Positions 1 through 13,400 of a DNA stretch of 64,000 nt are shown here, in pieces. The notes under the pieces were generated by a model. The model worked only from the letters and a program-made list of their open reading frames with translations, was not told the origin of the DNA and made no database searches. The position numbers and the translations under genes were made by a program. Every line of letters starts with the position of its first letter. The stretch's first letter is position 1. The stretch is from the NCBI GenBank assembly GCA_023846275.1, contig JAIUJO010000159.1, forward strand, positions 399,501 through 463,500, given 5' to 3'. The DNA is from Vanilla planifolia (Eukaryota; Streptophyta; Magnoliopsida; Asparagales; Orchidaceae).

Positions 1-2240
1 AGTTTATTAATTTAAAAAGTAAAGAAGCATAAGCTTAAAAAAATTAATTTTAAATTTAATTTCAAAAACTATATTAAAAGATAAAATGATATAATTAAAT
101 TAATTTAATATAACTAAATCAACATGAATGATTTGAATAAATGTGACAAATTGTATAAGAAACATGTCTTCTAAGTTACTAAGGAGATCAAGTGTAAAAT
201 TCTTGATGGTTAAATCAGCTACAAATTAAAATGCCCCATAAAATAAATGAAAACACTAGAATATCAAATATTTAAAAATTTAATTAATGATTATTTAATT
301 TGATAAAACTTGTAGATACAAAATAAAACAAAAGTATTAAAAATTAAATGAATAAAAATTAAGTAACTCATATTAAAAAAGAAATAAGATAAACGGAGAT
401 AATGTAGTAAAAATAAATCGAACTAATGTAAATGGAAGATGGAAGAAGAAATAGAGTTTCATAGTAATATATCTAGATTAATGCAAAAAATGTAAACAAA
501 TAAGATAAATGGCCCATAAAATTTTAATTGAACATGTTAAGGAGATCGACTCACACATCCTCGATCATTAATCCAAGTTTGAATAAAATTGTTGTGTAAA
601 GCATGCCAAAACCCTAGGAAAAAAATTGATGTATAAAAAATTTAGTAGAGCTAGTTAAAATGAGACAAAAGAAAATTAGAATAAATAATAATAAATTATT
701 ATTTAAATTCTAACTAAAAAAATATATATAATTGAAATAAAATGAACTAATGTATATAATGAAATCAAAGCAATATAGCCTAATTAAAAAATGGAATAAA
801 TAAGATTAATAATATCAAAAGAAATACAACAAAATAGCTACAAAAAAGTTGAAGAAATGAGCAAAATTGTATGAGAATGGTTCACTCTATTATACTCAGG
901 AGATTGACTACGACATCATATATCATTAAATCTTGTATGATTAAAAATGTCTCATAAAAAATTAACATTTGATTTCACATTTGTGTAATAATGTTTGCTA
1001 TTTCTTAATTCAACCTCATTTGATATTTAACCTTATTAGATAGAGCACATTCACTCAATTATATGAGGCATGATGTTTAGAGTTACATTATAATATAACC
1101 AATTGATTGAATAAATATTTTAAAAATAAAGTAAATTTTATGAAAAAGCATACATTTAGGAAACTAAGGAGATTGAGTGACATACACAATTCTTAAAAAA
1201 TAGAACAGATAAAAATGTCTCAAAACATGTGAAAGCCTAAGGTAATAAAAAATTTAAAACATTACTATTTAGTTGAATAAAGCTTAATGAGATGAATTCA
1301 ATGATCTTTCTTTCATCTTGAGCGATCATCGTTAAGATATACTATAAAATTTCAATTTGAAGATCCCTAAATAACAATAAATTTTTATTTTAATATTGAT
1401 TACATTCATAATAAAGTTAAAATAAGATAAATTAAAGTGATATAAAAAATTAATAAAAATGAGGCAAAATTCACATAGGAAGAGAACAAGAGTTTCTTTC
1501 TATAATAAATAATTATATGCAAACAATTTTGAAAAGTTAAAAATCAATTGTTGTAAGAATTATGTATTATATGATATTTAAAGATAGCGTGTTAACATCC
1601 ACTATCATCTAAAACTTTTAAGAATAAAAAAACCTCATAAAGTATACTAATTATAAGAAAATAAAATATTTTATAATATTGAAATAAAATAATTAATTAG
1701 ATTAAGCTCATCTTGTTTTGAGCCCAATGATGTTTCTTTCAACTAGCTTAGACCACTTTTGGAATTAATGTAAATTACTATAGTAAACAACCATTATTAA
1801 TAAAAAATATTATTTTATTATAAAAAATATATATTAACTCTTAAATAAGATAAATAGAGCATTATTATGTAACCAATCTAAAGTGATATAATCGTTAGGT
1901 AATAGAAGGTTTAGAGTTATATCAAAATATTACCAAATCAATATTAAATGCTTTAGTAAATGAGTTAAATTTTAAATTGAAGACTCACTCTATGGCATTA
2001 AAAATATTGAATTTAACATTTTTATAATTAAATTGTGTAGGAACAAAAAATGTTTTATAAATTGTGCCAAAACTCCAACCATAAAATATTACAAAATTTT
2101 AAATTAAATATTTTTTTTTATTGAGCTTGTTAGACGTGTCTGTTGAGAGCTATTTTTTCCCAATAAGGCCTTGATTGGAATTTCAACAAATTATAGAAGT
2201 AAAGACATATAAGTAATAAAAATTAATTCTCATTTTAATT

Positions 2241-2258
2241 AATATATATATATATATA
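2241..2258. repeat. Short (AT)n tract inside a satellite monomer
   Basis: Nine AT dinucleotides lie at the monomer position that normally reads AATATATATTAAAGC. This looks like a small expansion of the monomer's own AT run rather than an insertion. Confidence 0.8.
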
Positions 2259-2891
2259 AGATTAAATGAGAAAATTGGAGGCAAATAATATAACAAAATG
2301 AAAGTGAATGATTTGAAGAAATGAGATAAATTATAAGAGAAAGTTGCATTCCAAGTTGGTAAATAGATTGGTGTAACGTCCTCAATTTGTTTTGTCAAAG
2401 ATGAAAGAAAATATCTTGTAAAGTTAAGTAAACCCTAGCGTATTAAATATTTGAAAATTAAATAATAAATAACCAATTGCATAGAAAGGAAATGAAAATT
2501 AAGTAAATATAAATTAAGGAATTATTAACATAATTTGGAGCAATGAGTATTAAAAAATCAAGGAACATTAATGTTCGAGGAATCGCAAAATAAAGTTTCA
2601 TAGTAAAAAAAACTAATTTATACCAAAGACGTTTATGAAAGGATATAACCTATCAATAAATTTGTCAGTCGAAGATAGTGAGGACATCGAGTGAAACATC
2701 CTTGACTATGAAATCTAATACAAGTCAAACTGTATCGTACAACATACAAAAATGTTAAAAATCATAAATTGAAGCATGAATTCGTTGATGAAGCTCGTGA
2801 AGATGACTCCAACGATGTTTACTTTTTTCTCTGTTAGAACTCATTTTAATTTCACCAAATTTCCAAAATAATTAGTAGTATATAATAATGA

Positions 2892-2961
2892 ATTATTATA
2901 TTAATGTTAAGAACATGTATATATATATATATATACATGTTCTTAACATTAATATAATAAT
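2892..2961. repeat. Perfect 70-bp palindrome in a satellite monomer
   Basis: Bases 2892-2926 and 2927-2961 are exact reverse complements with no spacer. The arms contain TTAATGTTAAGAACATG and its complement CATGTTCTTAACATTAA, and the centre is alternating AT. The left arm is ordinary monomer sequence leading to the AT-rich site; the right arm is that same sequence folded back. A fold-back copying event, or an inverted duplication at a hairpin-forming AT tract, would give this. DNA of this shape can extrude a cruciform. Confidence 0.95.
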
Positions 2962-5900
2962 AGTTATAATAAAACAATATCTAAACATTGTTATGCTCCT
3001 GAGTGAGAAGATTTTTGGCTATAATAAAACAAGCAAGCAAAGTGAATACGCTTGAAAAATGAGATAAATTGAAAGGGATTGTTTTTTCCATGATACTATA
3101 TAGAAAAACTACAATATCCTTAATCATGAAATCTTTGACCGTTTAAAATGTTTCATAACACCACAAATCAAAAAAATAAAACAATTGAAAATTTTAAAAA
3201 TGAATTGTTAATTTGGATATTTTAAAGAATTAAGTAAATATATATTAAAGTTGAAATAAGACTATTTGAAGTGATGTAATATACCGAAATGAAAGAAAAT
3301 TAGAGGTGACACTAGACAAGATTTATAGCTACATAAAAATATAACCATATTAAAAAAAATTAATAAAGTAAATAAATTACATGAAAAGTTGCTTTCCAAG
3401 CTTCTATTCAAATTAAATTAATGTGTCTCATAAAACATACCAAATGCTTAGAAAAAAATTTAAAGTTTAAAAATGATTATCTACTTAAATAGAGCTCATC
3501 AATATAAGTGTAGCTATACTTGTTTCAGTTTGATTGGACCACTTTATTGTTACTATGAATTACAACATTAAAAATGATTAATATACCATCACATGAGGGA
3601 AGAATTTTTTGTTAATAGGAGTGAAAAAACAAAATAAAAATTAAAGAAATGAGATAAATTATAACGAAAAGTTTTATTCCAAGATACTATGGATATTAAG
3701 AGTAACATCTTTGATCATCAAATTACATATAAATAAAATTGTATTAGGAAGCTTGTTGAACTAATTAGGTAGAACTTTAAATAAAATATAAAAAAAATAA
3801 TTTGTTTATATCATGCTCAGTTACATCTTTTCAATAATACTTATTTCAACTCAATCAAATTTTGTTGAAAATAGCTATGCTTTATAAAAGTTTGTGTAAA
3901 TAATAAAAAATTGTTATTAAAATATAAATTAAATATATTTTAAAGGTGAAATCAAGTATAATGAAGCAATATAACATAATGAAGTTTAATCAAAGCAAGG
4001 GTTTTATGAGAGGAGATGTAGTGTTATCTAAGAAAATAACAAAATCAAAGTGAAAACTTTGGGGAAAAGAAATAAATTTTAAAAGAGATATGCATTCCAA
4101 GATACTAAAGAGATCAAAAGAATCATGCTTGATTTTTAAATTAGGTATTAATTTAAATTACACATAGAAATCCATAATTCTTAAAAAAATAAATATTTCA
4201 AAATTTAAACAGGTGTATCTAAATGGATGGAACTCATGGAGACAAAAAAAAAAGTTTTTTTGTCCTTGATGGGAGCACTTTTAGAATTACTATGAATTAC
4301 TAAACTACAAAAATTAAATGATAAAAAATATTATTTTTAAATTAAATTAATATATAATAAGGCTAAAATGAGAAAAATTGAATAATTTAATATATCCTCA
4401 TCAAAGTGATGTTCCCATCATACTAGAAGAGATTTGAGAATATGTAACAAAAAATGAGAATTATTGTTTAGTACTACTGTACAAATTCAAAGCAAAGCAT
4501 TTGAAAAAATGAGATAAAGTAAACTTAATAGTTTCATTTCAAGATACTATTGAGTTCATGTGTGAAATAAATATTTAATTTGATAGAGCTCATTCACACA
4601 AATATAATGATATTTGTTACAACTTTATTGACTTCTTTTGGAATTACTATGAATTATTAATCTAAATAAGCACCAATAATAATAAATTATTTAAATATGA
4701 CACAAATGGAGATTTAGAGTAACATAGTAATAAATAAAAATCGAAGTAAAAATTTGAACAAAATGAGGTAAATTATGTAGAAAACTTACGAGATACAATG
4801 GAGATCAAGTGTAACATAATCATTTATCAAGTAAAAAAACGTTATACCTAAAGCATGATACAGCACTAGAAAAAAAGTAATGATAACTATTGAAATTAAT
4901 TTTTAATGAAATAAAGAATTTTTGAATGAGCTCAATGACATTTATTTATGTATTTATACGAATTTGATTAGAATTACAAAAATTATCCAAATAAATTAAG
5001 CACAAATAGTAATATATATTATTATTTCAACATCAAGTAAACCTATATTGAAGGCATAAATGAATTAAGGTAATACAACCAAATGAAAGTTATATAATTA
5101 CCACACAAAAGAAGATTTAGAGTTACATAGTGATCAATAAAAATAAAAAAATTTTCAAGAAATGAGAAAATACATAAGAGAAAGTTATGATCAATGATTC
5201 TAAGGATTTTGAGTAAAATATCCATTATCATTAAGTTAGGCTCTAATTGAAATGCCTCTTAATGAAGCAAAATAATGGAAATTGAAATATTTAGAAAAAT
5301 GTATGAATATTTTGCTGCATGAGTTAATCAAAATATGGCGAACATCATTTATTTCATCACGATTATACTTCGCTTTGAATTAATTAAAAATATACTTAAT
5401 AAGAATAATTAATAATAAGTTTTTTTACTTTTAGGTCAACATATATTAAAGCTAAAAAAGGTAAATATAAACTATGCAATGTAATCAAATCATGGGATTA
5501 CAAATGTGACACAACAATGGAATTAAAATTATATAGTAAAATAGCCAAATCAAAGAAAATTTTTTGAGAAAATATGACACTATGAGAAAGTTTCATTCCC
5601 ATATACTAAGAAAAAATGTTTGACATCCTCAATCATTAGATTAGTTCCTACAAACAATAAGATGAGTCCAACAATATCTATATCATCTTTGATTATTGCC
5701 CATTTAGAATTATTATAAATAACCAAAGTAGATATGCAAAAAAGATAAAATATTTTAAATTAAATAAATAAATATAAATTGGAAATAGATAAATTGAAGT
5801 ACTATATTATATACAATTGAAAGTGCATAAACATGACATGAAAGAAGATCTATAATTATGTAGCAATAAGATCAAATAAAAATATTAAACTTGAAGAAAT

Positions 5901-7344
5901 TAAAATAATTATAAAGGAAAGGATAATTTCAAGATAGAAACTAGATCAAGTGCAACTTTCTCGATTATCAAGTTGCTCAAATTTCAAATGTGTCATTAGT
6001 TTGGAAAATCCGTAAAAATATTTTTAAAATATAAAATAGATTATTTAATAGAATAGAACTCAACAAAATGGATCTACAAACATTTGTTTGTCTTGATCAG
6101 ACTTCATTTGGAATTACACTAAATTACTAAAGTACATATGCATAAATAAAAAAAAACTTAATTTAATAGTATAATAATATATTAAAACCAAAAGGTCACA
6201 AATTGATGTAATATAATATTACAAATTCAAAGAAATTTAATGGCCCTATGAGAGCAAATTTTTTGTTACATAGTAATGTAAAAAAATGAAAGTAAATAAT
6301 TTAAGAAAAGAAATAAATTATAATGTAAAATTACATTTCAAGACACTGGGTGATCAAGTAGAACTCCTTGTTCAATAATTTTAGTATAAATCGAAATGGT
6401 ACCTAAGGTGTGCAAAACCCAATAGGAATAAATTGTATTAAAAATATAGATATGAGTATTTTATTGGATATTTCTAATAAAAATGAGCCCAATGAAACAA
6501 TTTTCATGTTGATCGAACAACAGTTTGAAATACTACACATTACCAAATTTTTCCAAAAACATTGATATTTTAATATTATGGAAAAATATATTAAAATTTA
6601 AATGGGATAACTTTATTCAATTTAATTAACCAAATAAAAATAATGTAAGGGTCACATGGGAGGAGAATTAGAGTTTCATGATAATATAACCAAATCAACC
6701 TTAACAATGTCTTGAAAATAAGATAAAATATCATTGAAAAGTTGTGTTAAAAAATGTTAAGTTGATCGAGTCTAAAATCCTTAAACATGAAATCATTTAA
6801 AAATTAAAATGTCTCATTGATGATTAAAAAAAACTAGAAAAATATATATTTAAAAATAACATGTGAAAATTAAATTACATAGAGCTTGTTGATGATATGA
6901 CCTTCGAAAGTTTTACAAGATACTAAGAATATCTAAATATTTATCAAAGCTAAACTGCATAAATTGAAGAAATATAATATTATTAAATCAAGTTGATGTA
7001 TAGGTGGCACAAGTAGAGATGCAAAGTTACACAATCAAATAACCAAAACAATGCAAAGAATTTTATTAAATAAGACAACTTTTACAGGAATTTTGTGTTC
7101 CAGGAGATTATGAAAATTGAGAGAAATATTCTTGATTGTCGAATCAAGCACAAATTAAAAAAACTCAAAGAAAAAAAAGAAAAAAAATTCCTAAAAAAGT
7201 ATAAAAATTAATATTGAATTAGATAGAGTTAAACAAGATAAATTCAATGTTGATTATTCTATCTTGATATGGCCTCTATTTGAATTGTGCTAGTTACTAA
7301 TGTAAACAAATAAAAGTAATATTGGATTATATTTTTAATATTAA

Positions 7345-7347
<3 letters not shown>

Positions 7348-7430
<83 letters not shown>
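7348..7430. repeat. (TA)n microsatellite, 83 bp
   Basis: This is an uninterrupted run of about 41 TA units. It follows TTTTTAATATTAAAAC and precedes GTAAATTGAAATTAGAC, so it sits at the AATATATATT phase of the monomer. It is the longest pure microsatellite in the window. Apparent reading frames across it, such as runs of Tyr-Ile, are artefacts. Confidence 0.95.
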
Positions 7431-7433
<3 letters not shown>

Positions 7434-7560
7434 AATTGAAATTAGACAAATTCATGCAAAAAAATACAACATAACACAAGCAAAACATTTGTTGAAAACA
7501 TTTGATTTGCACTTTGTCGTTGCATTTTAAGATATGAAGGAAGTCGAGTGAAACGTCCAT
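7431..7560 (+). repeat. Last + monomer before the insert (partial)
   Basis: The monomer resumes after the TA run and can be followed through GATATGAAGGAAGTCGAG and GAAACGTCCATGATCG, the usual GAGATCGAGTGTAAC and ATCCTCGATC landmarks. Satellite similarity stops just after this. Confidence 0.7.
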
Positions 7561-9360
7561 GATCGCTACACAACCTCGCCACCTTGGGCCCTCAACATCA
7601 AGCTTTTCATTGACCTGCTTAGCTTTTACTTCACATTTCCATGCCACTATGTAGCTATATGGACTTTTTATGCCAAAGATAGGGGACTTATGAGTTGTTT
7701 TAGTTTACATGCTTTTTAATCCAATACTAAGAAAATAGTCATAAGAAGGACACTAGTAAATTAAAAAAGCGGTAATTGGCTTTGATTTCTTTCTTAATTT
7801 CATCCTACTACTTTAAAAGGAGTTGAAGGCAATTGATTTTTAGTGTTTTGCATCTTATTCAATATTGAAAACATTTTTTTTCACAAATTGAGCTCTAAAA
7901 CTACAATTAAGTAATACGCTCACAATGTTTTTAGACAGATGGGAGAATTAGTGAGTTAATATGTATTTTATTACTTTTACTACATAGTAGGAGACATTGG
8001 GTGATGCTTAAAGATTTTTATATAATATTAGAAATTTTCCACTATAAGAGGATGAACCTTGATGGTTTTTCTCTAAAGTAGTCCAAGGTCATTAATGGAA
8101 TCACTTGAATGAAACAAAAAAATGGCTTAAGTAGGTAACATTGAATAGATCCTTTTATGCTTGTTACTTCAATCAATATTAAGCAATAAAAGAATTCTTT
8201 CGTTTTTAACTGGTACATATTCATTCAATTTAAAAAATGAGACAAAAAAATGAATTTTGATGTAGGAATTATTTCAAGGAGATTGGTAAGTTAATTTTTT
8301 AAAAAGTTGTAATATTAGTTTGATATTATATTGTAATTATTTAGCATTTAAAATCATGGCATATTTCATTTAATGTTTCGATGCTCACATGATGTGATAA
8401 ACTTATAGAATTGCCTATACGCTATGATGCAACATTTGGTGGTTTGATGAGAAATATATATGTTATTTTCTTAATGTTGACATGATATGGATGGGATGGC
8501 ATTGTATGGTTTTGGAATAATGATCATTCAATAAATACCTATGCCCTAATAATAAGTATGAGTGCTATGAAATAAATCAAAAAAATGTTGAGATGAAAAT
8601 GTTAAGAAAATATTAGACTCAAAGAAGTCTAAAAGTATATAAAGATATTGAATTTTAGACAGACAAAATGAACCATAGTGGATAGAGGGATGTTTATGCA
8701 TGTATATAATTAGAAGTTGCAATTGTACATTGTGTGTAGATTATTTTATGTATATCTACATCTTGAACATATGCTCTTGCATTAATTACATCTTTTATGT
8801 GTTAATATCATGTTTCTTCTTATTTATTTTATATACATCTTTAAATGATTATAATAAGGACATAATTAATATTATTTATTATTCTTTTAAAATGTTTATC
8901 ATATTGTCATACTTTGTCTCAACTTTTTTATTAAATAAAAATGTACATGTTGGGTTTTAATGCTCATTACATACTTATACAATAGGTCAAAGACAAAAAA
9001 ACGAAAAGAATTGAAAGCTTAGCTAAACTCAAGTACGACCTTTTATTTTTTAGGAGATTATGATATTTTTTATGAGGTTTAACAAACATATGGATGATTA
9101 TCTTTGAGGTGATGTATTGATGCGTGAGTTTATACCTATATTTTGATAAGCACAGCTAGATTTGTGGGGTTTTTTTCTAATGCTCCGTGAACTATAGGTA
9201 AAATTATGGTTTTTGTTATATTAAAAAGTAGTGCTAATTATGATATATTTTGAATATTATATCTTTATTTATGTTGATTCTTTGCAGACTTCACTATGTT
9301 AAAATTATGTTTATGCATTTCATGTTATTTTAAATACTATATATCTTTTGTAACTATTAT
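7561..9360. other. Non-satellite insert, ~1.8 kb, unclassified
   Basis: Satellite landmarks are absent here. The first 100 bases (about 7560-7660) are the most GC-rich stretch in this part of the window, with CCTCGCCACCTTGGGCCCTC. On the minus strand this piece can be read as a short frame containing WKCEVKAKQVNEKLDVEGP, which has a protein-like composition, but I recognise no family and the frame is only about 30 codons before it enters satellite sequence. The remainder, to about 9360, is AT-rich with no ORF above 90 codons, no visible terminal repeats, and no clear target-site duplication. The satellite restarts in a different monomer phase (at the GCAAT...GTCACACGAGATGAG part), so the junction involved loss of monomer sequence. 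A decayed transposable element or gene fragment is possible; neither is shown. Confidence 0.55.
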
Positions 9361-9849
9361 TATTATTTGTTTACTGAAATAAAATTGATATGAGGAATTT
9401 TTTATAAACTCTATCCTTTTGAGGCAATGCAATTGTAGGAAATCAGAGAAAAATAATGTCACACGAGATGAGATTTTGTGTTAGATAGAATATTTGTAAA
9501 TCTAAGATAAAACTTTTAAAAAAATGAGATAAAATAAAGAAAAATTTCATTCCAAGATACAAAGGAGATAGTGTATAACACCCATGACCATTAGATTAGG
9601 TATGAATACAAATATTTCAAAAAGTATTCCAAAATATTGAGAAATTTTTTTTTACAAATATACAAATTAATATTGATTGGTATAAAACTCACTGAGATGA
9701 GTACAACGACAAATAAATTGGATCGATGGAAAATCAGAATTAAAAAAAGTTGCAAAAAATGATCATAAAAATAAATAAAATATTATTTTAATTTTAAGTG
9801 AATAAATATTAAACTTAAAATAATATAAATTGAAATAATGTAATATCTC

Positions 9850-10440
9850 CAAATTAAAGCTGTTTGAAGGTCAAAATGACTATATAGCTATAAATTTAGA
9901 GTAATGTCTCCAAATCATAGTGAAAAAGTTAATGAAGTTAGATGAGTTGTATGACAAAGTTGAATTCCAAGATATTATGAATATTGAATATAACATCATC
10001 CATCATGAAATTAGGTATGATCAAAATATCATGTAGAGATACTAAGGACATTGTATTACAAGATACTAAAGAGATCATGTGTAGCATCCTTTATTAAATA
10101 AGTACAAATGAAATTTAAATACTACTTTAATATTTAGTAAATTAATATTCAAGATAAATAAATTAAAATAATGAAATATCTTCAAAACAATGTGGTTTGA
10201 TGGTCACATGAGATTAGAAAGATAGTTTCATAGTAATATATCAAAATCATAATGAAAGAGTTAAAGAAATTTGGTAATTTGTAAGAGAAATTTGAATTCT
10301 AAGATATTAAAATTATTACATATAGCATCATCAATTGTGAAATTAGTTATGAAATAAAATATCACGTAAAGATGTTAAGGATACTATGTTGCAAGATATT
10401 AAATGGATCATGTGTAGCCTCCTTTATTAAAAAATCATGT
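9850..10440 (+). repeat. Local 333-bp duplication of a variant monomer
   Basis: Two neighbouring monomers share features not seen in other copies. Each has TATAGCATCATC or a close match, then a second partial copy of the GATACTAAGG landmark, and then GATCATGTGTAGC followed by CTCCTTTATTA or CATCCTTTATTA. The marker GATCATGTGTAGC is at 10073 and again at 10406, a spacing of 333 bp. The shared variant implies these two copies arose by a later duplication than the bulk of the array. Confidence 0.75.
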
Positions 10441-13400
10441 ATAAAATGAAATATCTCATGAAGCTTACAAACATACCAAAATATTTTAAAATATAGAAAT
10501 AAATATTAAATTAGAAAGAGCTCATTAAAATATATCAAATAATGTTTTTTTCATCTCTATCAGACCTATGTTTGAATTACTAAGAATTTTAGCAATAAAA
10601 ATAAGAAGCATTACCATTAATTTTATGTAATATATTTTTAAAAAAAATTAATAATTTAAAGGAAGGTAAAATTACCAAATCAATGCCTGGTAAAGGTCAT
10701 GCTAGAAATGATTAAGAGTCTAATAGAATTGTATCCAAAGGAAAGAAAATATTTTGAAAAAAATGTAATAAATTATGTGGGAAAGCTAAATTCAAAGATA
10801 TAAAATAGTTAATGTGTAACAAAGTAGACCATCATGTTTGATATGAACAAAAATTGCTCACAAAAGTTTTCATGGCCCTTAAATAAAAAATATTTAGAAA
10901 TATTAAAAAAATAAATATTTATTAAAACTACATGAGATAGATTGAGGAAAACTAATATAACCAAATAATGGAATTATAAACATACTCAAGAATTTAAGTA
11001 AATTTTGTAGGAGAGTTCTTGAGCAAGATACTAAAGACATTGAGTTGACCATCAACAATCATCAAATCAAGTGAGAATAAAAATGCTTCTTAAAACATGT
11101 AAAAATTGAAAAAAACATAAAAGTATTAAAAACTTAAATAGTAAAATAAATAGATATAACTCATTGCGATGAGTCCAATAACATTTATTTCTTCATCATT
11201 GGACAATGTAAACAATCATAACATATGAAGTGTCAATGATAAAAAGAATTATTTTAATATTACTTAAATAAATATTAATACTACGAAGAGATAAATATGT
11301 GCAATATAATTAAAAAAAATTAAGGAAATATAATGGTAGTGTAAGAAGAGATTTAACCTTACATAAAAATAAAAATAAAAAAGACAACTTTTAAAAAAAT
11401 GTGAAACATTGTATGGAAAAGTTGCAATACAATATATTAAGGAGATCTGGTATACATAACTGACAATAAAAATGTATAAAACATAATTTCTTGAAAACAT
11501 TGCTGAAACAATAAACAATTAAATATTTAAAAATGGAAAAGAAAAAAGCTATTAGATAGAGCTTATTTAGAAGAGTCTGATGACATTTCATTCATCTTGG
11601 TGGAACATCAATCAAAACTTCCCTTAATTAGAAAAATGTAATATAACCAAATTAAAGACATAAAAGTAACATGAGAGGAGTAATAGATTTTCCTAGTATT
11701 ATCATAAAATTAAAGCTAAAACGTTTAACAAATGAGATAAATAATTATACTCAAAAGTTGTACTCCAACTAAATAACAAGATTGAGTGTAACATTTTAGG
11801 TTGTCAAGTGAAGTAGTAATCAAAAAACTTGCAAAATGTACAAAACCTTTAAAATAAACCATAGTAAAAAAAATATTTAATTGGATAGAACTAATGAAGG
11901 CTTTTTAATTCCAATTAGACATCTGCTTGAATCACAACAAATACAAAAGGAAATCTGATATCAATATCAATAATTTATTATCTTTATATTAAATAAATTT
12001 ATATTAATATTAGGAACATAAATTGCTGTTTTTTAGTGAAATAAAAGAAAAATGATTTGAGAGTCACATAAGAGATTATTTGAAGTTACATCGTCGCATA
12101 GAAAATTCAATGTGAAAAACTTGAAATGAGTTTAATTAAACTAAAAAGTTGCATTGCAATATACTAAACATATATTCAATCATCAAATTGGGTGCAAATT
12201 AAAATATCTCATAAAATATGTCAAAACCTTTGAAAAAATTTTAGAAATTTAAAAATTGATATTTAATCTAATAGAGCTATGCGAGACTAGTACAATGACA
12301 TTTCTTTCATCTTGCTTGGACATTATTTAAAATTTTTGCAAACTATAGAGGTAAACTTGAATAAATAATAATAAAATAACATTTGAATATTAAATAATTA
12401 CATATCCAAGATAAACGAAGTTTTATTGAAAAAAAAATTTTGTTGGAAAATTGCATTTCAGAATATTAAACTATGTTTAATATCATCAATCATGAAATCA
12501 GGTTGAAATAAAAATTTTAGAAAAAAATATTTTAAAACTATAAAATGAATAATAAATTAGTAAAAGTTGATTGAGTTGAGTCAAACAAACTATCATTCTT
12601 CTTGATTAGATCACGTCTAGAATTATCTTGGTTACCTTTATAAAGTAGTGTAAATAAAACAATATTATTATTTAAATGTTAAGTCAATATATATTAAAGT
12701 TGAAATAAGATAAATTGAACCATTGTAGCATAAAAAATGTGGTGTCAAGCTTGCATAAGAAGAGATAAACAACTAATTAGTGAAAAATGAAATCAAACTA
12801 AAAAAATTGAAAAGTGAAATTAATTGTATTGAAAACCTATATTATAGGAGACGAAGGTAATAAAAAGTAACTTCATTGATTATCAATTGAGGTATGAATA
12901 CAATTATCTTATAGAATGTGTAAAAACTTTAGAAAAAAAATTTTTAAAATTAAAAAAAGATATTTAATTAGATAAACCTCATCGAGAGGAGAAACATCTT
13001 CTATTTCATCTTGATCAAAAAACTTTTGAAATAATGCAAATTAATAAAGTAAATATACATAAATATTAATATACTATTATCTTAATCTTAAGTTAATATA
13101 TGTTAAAATTGATATGAGATAAATAGAATAAGTGTACATAATCCTACAAAAATGATGTAAACATTACACGAGAAATGAGTTTTAGTTTATATAGTAAAAT
13201 AACCAAATCCGAACAAAAAATTGAAGAAATACAAAAAAGTTTATTGCAAGGCTACATCTAAAGACACCAGGGGGATGAGGTTTAACACAATCAATTATGA
13301 AATTAAGAATGAATCAAAATATCACATAAAGTTTGTGTTAAAAAAAAACACTTAAAAATATAGAATTTAATATTTAATTAAATAGAACACATCATGATAG

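Larger units (their letters stand above)
1..7347 (+). repeat. Diverged ~420-bp satellite array, + orientation, block 1
   Basis: This block is about 20 tandem copies of an AT-rich monomer. The landmark GGAGATCRAGTGTAAC recurs near 181, 539, 896, 1165, 1580, 1995, 2360, 2680, 3100, 3395, 3690, 4100, 4545, 4800, 5200, 5615, 5935, 6345, 6755 and 7110, so the spacing runs from about 270 to 445 bp with a mean near 370. The long copies are 400-425 bp and the short ones have lost internal segments. Other landmarks follow in fixed order: ATGTCTCATAAAGCATGCC, TAGATAGAGCTCAT, CATTTGGAATTACTATGAAT, TATATTAAAGC, ATAACCAAATCAAAG, GGTCACATGAGAGGAG and AAATGAGATAAATTATA. No reading frame is conserved as coding sequence. 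The + strand is A-rich. The array runs off the left edge of the window. I recognise no named satellite family; copies look old because neighbours differ at many bases. Confidence 0.9.

Noticed and set aside
601-620. AAAACCCTAGG, similar to the plant telomere repeat CCCTAAA
   Set aside because: It is a single unit that recurs once per monomer (CCAAAACCCTAGAAAA) and never in tandem, so it is part of the satellite and not interstitial telomere DNA.
7327-7647. 106-codon minus-strand frame with a long Tyr-Ile run
   Set aside because: More than a quarter of it is the TA microsatellite and the rest joins insert DNA to satellite DNA.
7561-9360. A complete LTR retrotransposon or DNA transposon as the source of this insert
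   Set aside because: No pair of terminal repeats, primer-binding-site-like sequence or recognisable protein domain could be seen, so no family is claimed.
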